Assembly: GCA_037042185.1 (NCBI GenBank)
Contig: JAXQJY010000027.1
Span: 2,294,001-2,358,000, forward strand
DNA length: 64,000 nt
Direction of reading: 5' to 3'
Origin: Sordariomycetes sp. S80-01Y
Lineage: Eukaryota > Ascomycota > Sordariomycetes
Made by a program: the position numbers and the translations under genes. The notes under the pieces were generated by a model. That model was given only the letters and a program-made list of their open reading frames with translations, searched no databases and was not told the DNA's origin. Position 1 is the first letter of the stretch; the number at the start of each line of letters is the position of its first letter. This document shows positions 61,346-64,000 of this stretch, one piece after another.

Positions 61346-62020
61346 CTATTTCTCAAATGCGCAGCCTGTATGGCTCGTAGCCTTGGAACTATACCTTGAA
61401 GAGCGGTGAGCCATACTCGGAGAGTTAGATGGACCGTCAATTGAAGCTCTAATCTTAGGACCAAGCTTTACATATGGGCTTCTGCCGTTCCAGCTACCGT
61501 TGTGAGCTGGATCTTGGTGCTCTGTGCGGAAGGTTGGCTTTGGCTGCTGGAGAGTCGTGTGGTGCTGGTTTTGAGTGAGCGGTGCGAGAGTTCCGGGTGG
61601 ACTATGTGGTCCAGGAAGGTATGTATGGCCGCCCAAAGAGCTGTTCCAGTTGACAGCTGAGCCGTTGAAGAAGTCTTGGCTTGCTGACCCGGCTAATCCA
61701 GGCATGGGTTGAGCTGGGAAATTCATCGAGTCTTGCGGAAAGAGCATCCAAGCTTGGTTCGACCATGGAATAGTGTTCGGAAATAGAAACTGTCCTTGAA
61801 ATGGCATGTCCATGCTCTCAACCCCGCAATCCGGCCCTTGTTGCGGAATAGGGTTGTGAATTTCGTCGCTGCTGGTTTCTCCCATTCGAGGAAGGGAGTC
61901 GAAAGCCCTCATACCTGTGCTGGGAAACTCACGGGCTTGAGTACCATATACATTCATCAATTCTTTGATTGAAGAGTGACCGGGGTCTGTCCCCTCCATC
62001 GCTACGACAGCGGGCCGCAT
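61346..62020 (-). CDS. Orphan reading frame in phase with the upstream hydrolase-like gene
   Basis: A 224-codon frame starting with ATG at 62020, only 9 nt after the TAG of the hydrolase-like gene and in the same phase. The product would be low complexity, rich in Pro, Ser, Asn, Gln and Gly, without a recognised domain. It could be a separate small gene, a C-terminal extension lost by a premature stop, or an extension reached by readthrough or splicing. Nothing in the sequence decides between these. The tiny gap leaves no room for a separate promoter, which argues against an independent gene. Confidence 0.35.
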   Translation of the reverse strand: MRPAVVAMEGTDPGHSSIKELMNVYGTQAREFPSTGMRAFDSLPRMGETSSDEIHNPIPQQGPDCGVESMDMPFQGQFLFPNTIPWSNQAWMLFPQDSMNFPAQPMPGLAGSASQDFFNGSAVNWNSSLGGHTYLPGPHSPPGTLAPLTQNQHHTTLQQPKPTFRTEHQDPAHNGSWNGRSPYVKLGPKIRASIDGPSNSPSMAHRSSRYSSKATSHTGCAFEK

Positions 62021-62029
62021 ATCAGAAGC

Positions 62030-63713
62030 CTATTCGGATATCTTGACCGCGATGGCGTCGCTGTTTGTTTCCAAGAACATCAGGCGACCGTTTCCAAAGA
62101 AACCCTCTTTCTTTAGGTGCTTCCAAACGGGATCGAGCCCAGCCTGTCGCATAAAAGCTACAGTGGCGTAGTCGTAGACGGCATGGGAGCTAGTGTGGGA
62201 CGTGACGACGACGTGCTTGACCTTCTGGAGCTGCGAAAGTTTGCGAACACCCAAGTGATCTCGGCATCTCATAGTCTTGGTGTTGATTGCGTACTTGTGG
62301 TCGCTCTGGAGCCACAAGCGACGCGGACCGTATGAGCCACTGACCACGGCTTGTTGGATGTTCAAGGGAGGCAGGGAATCTTCGCATTGATTGTCAGCGG
62401 CCAGGTTGGACTGTGTGAGGGGAGGTTGAAAGGTCAGGGGGATGTCCGTGAGGCCGTATTCGCGAACTCCAGCTTGGTATCTAATGTCGCGAGAGAACTC
62501 CTGCACTCCGCCTACGTGCTTTGCCGGACTTCCGAAGGGGCTGCCGAGTGGCTCGATTGCAATGACACCAAAGACCAGCGAGGGGGCAGCATCGGCCGCA
62601 AGCCAAGCACCCTGAGTCCCGCTCCCTTCACCGACAAGGACAGCCTTTCCAATTTTCGAAAGGACCTTGACAACAGTCATCTGAGCGTGTGACTGCCGGC
62701 TCTCCTTATCCAGATAGACTGGACGAAGCGAGGCATAGCATGCCACGAAGACAGGGTCGCCAATTTTGCCAGACTTCCAAATTGTCAGCCATAAAACGTA
62801 TAGTCTATCTTGTAGGGGTTATCTTACACCAGGCCACTTATCATGGAGTTTGCACATTGTCCAAGCGCAGTTATCTGTCCGAGGTCGCGTGCTTGTGCAT
62901 GTCAGGTTATCCTGTACGCTGCGCATAGACAAGCCTTGGGCACCGGCATCGTGGAAGTTGGAGGGGTTGAGGTTCAGGTCCACCAGGAAGACATCGTGTC
63001 CCAGATCGGCGAGCTTGTGAGCCCAGCCTTTGCCGCCATCAGGCTTTCTTTTCCAGATCTTTCTGAAGGTTAGTCGACCTCAGGATAGAAAGATGAGAGG
63101 CGCATACCTGGGGAGTGTGGAAGTCCCCATGGATCAATACGATGGGCACCTTCTTCGAATCAGAATGGTGCGACTTAAAAGTTTCGAACCTGGGAACGTC
63201 GCTCTCATAGCTCTGTGGGGAGGCGTGTTCCATCGTAGTCTTTGGAGTGTCGGTTTTGATAGTGGAACCAGTCAGTGGGAGTGGCTGATCCGAGGGCGCC
63301 TCTGTACATTCGACAAGATTCACGAAAGTCTGGGACTTCTGTAGGATTCCTAACTCAGTTGTCTGTGAAATTGCTCCCGAGACTGTCTCAGGAGGCTGAG
63401 TGCTTCCGTCACTTGTTCCCTGATCTTCCTGAGCGTCCATGTCCCAGTCCCCGTCAGAGCTTGCGGCCTCAGGTGGCGGGTTGCTGTAGTCTTGATAGTC
63501 ATCGAGCAACCCTAAAACGCTGTTCGGCACATCGGTGTATGTGTTCCGCACGGGAAGGCGCTTGGTTTCGCTAAAGGTCGCGGCGTTTGTAGGCTCCTGT
63601 GCCATGAACATAGGGGTCTGGGCTGGGGATAGACGAGGTAGAGGGTTTATTAGAGACCACGGACTGTCGCTGTCGACCTGGCTCACGTACGAGCTATCGA
63701 AGCCTGGCCCCAT
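62030..63713 (-). CDS. Alpha/beta-hydrolase-fold protein with degenerate active site
   Basis: Exons 63713-63108, 63058-62828 and 62773-62030, with introns of 49 and 54 nt, join to 526 residues. The upstream frame starts only with TTG behind a stop, so I use the ATG at 63713. The first 185 residues are disordered and acidic (for example SSDGDWDMDAQEDQ). The fold then follows the secreted fungal esterase-like group: IVLIHGDFHTP, GKGWAHKLADLGHDVFLVDL, KWPGSGKIGDPVF, IAIEPLGSPFG and SHAVYDYATVAFMRQAG. The nucleophile elbow reads GEGSG with Gly329 in the Ser position, and the catalytic His is replaced by Arg509 in FGNGRLMFLE; Glu353 is kept. No signal peptide is seen. Catalysis is unlikely; a binding or regulatory role is inferred. 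Confidence 0.8.
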
Positions 63714-64000
63714 CTTGCCGTAATATGACTCTCTTGGTGGTGCGTATACGTTGCTGGACAGGTGGGGTGGGTGTGAAGATCGAGGCAAGCGTTGGCGTGC
63801 TTATACGTTGGTGGTAATAGGTACAATGAACACAGAAAAAGATGGAGTGCGATGGTTAGAAGGTCTTGAGAAAAAAGCGAAAGGGAGCGGATGGAGGTAT
63901 TGGATCCTCAAGAGAAAGGGGATTAGGCTCCTTTCCGCGCTGTATTGGTCGCGTCGCGCGTTTTCCGTCGCATCTATGCGACGGAGGTAGATGAAACGCA
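63714..64000. promoter_or_regulatory. Upstream region of the hydrolase-like gene, window edge
   Basis: 287 bp to the window end. Expected to contain the promoter of the minus-strand gene; an additional upstream exon cannot be excluded. No other gene seen. Confidence 0.45.

Overview
The window comes from a nuclear chromosome of a filamentous ascomycete (Pezizomycotina, probably a Sordariomycete-type fungus; the class is a guess). The evidence is short introns of about 47-70 nt with GTRNGT donors and CTRAY branch sites, compact intergenic spaces of 0.3-1.7 kb, genes on both strands without operons, and a repertoire typical of this group. I could close 26 protein-coding genes, most by joining exons across introns whose phases agree, plus one orphan reading frame. 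I found no rRNA, convincing tRNA, CRISPR array, transposon or viral fossil.

Layout. 0.5-22.7 kb: mostly housekeeping nuclear genes on the minus strand: U5 snRNP GTPase Snu114, the Sin3 corepressor scaffold, TFIID subunit Taf2, a Sas4-type acetyltransferase subunit, an IQ-motif protein and a Ypt35-like PX protein. The one plus-strand gene here is acetyl-CoA acetyltransferase ERG10. 24.4-33.4 kb: six plus-strand genes: a cysteine-rich GPI-anchored surface protein, choline/ethanolamine phosphotransferase, secretory glutaminyl cyclase, arylamine N-acetyltransferase, oligosaccharyltransferase subunit Swp1 and an alpha/beta hydrolase. 33.5-48.4 kb: N-myristoyltransferase, an ABHD12-like membrane hydrolase, Swc3 of the SWR1 complex, Rtc5 (TLDc), Rcf1 (respiratory supercomplex factor), a membrane-anchored ZZ/EF-hand protein, and an Ada-type DNA methylphosphotriester sensor. 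49.4-63.7 kb: a sparser, accessory-looking end with a Gly-Ala-repeat secreted protein, a secreted feruloyl/PHB-type esterase, two divergent NmrA-like NAD(P)-binding proteins, a Zn2Cys6 transcription factor and a degenerate alpha/beta hydrolase.

How the genes relate. Sin3, Taf2, Sas4 and Swc3 all act on chromatin or transcription initiation and lie within 35 kb, the first three in tandem. Glutaminyl cyclase, Swp1, the phosphotransferase and the GPI-anchored protein all serve or use the secretory pathway. These groupings may be coincidence. The most unusual stretch is the right end. Two NmrA-like sensors share a promoter region, followed by a Zn2Cys6 regulator and an alpha/beta-hydrolase-fold protein that has lost its catalytic Ser and His and gained a long disordered N-terminus. 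In-frame coding-like sequence continues beyond its stop. This could be a small regulatory module rather than a biosynthetic cluster; that reading is inference.
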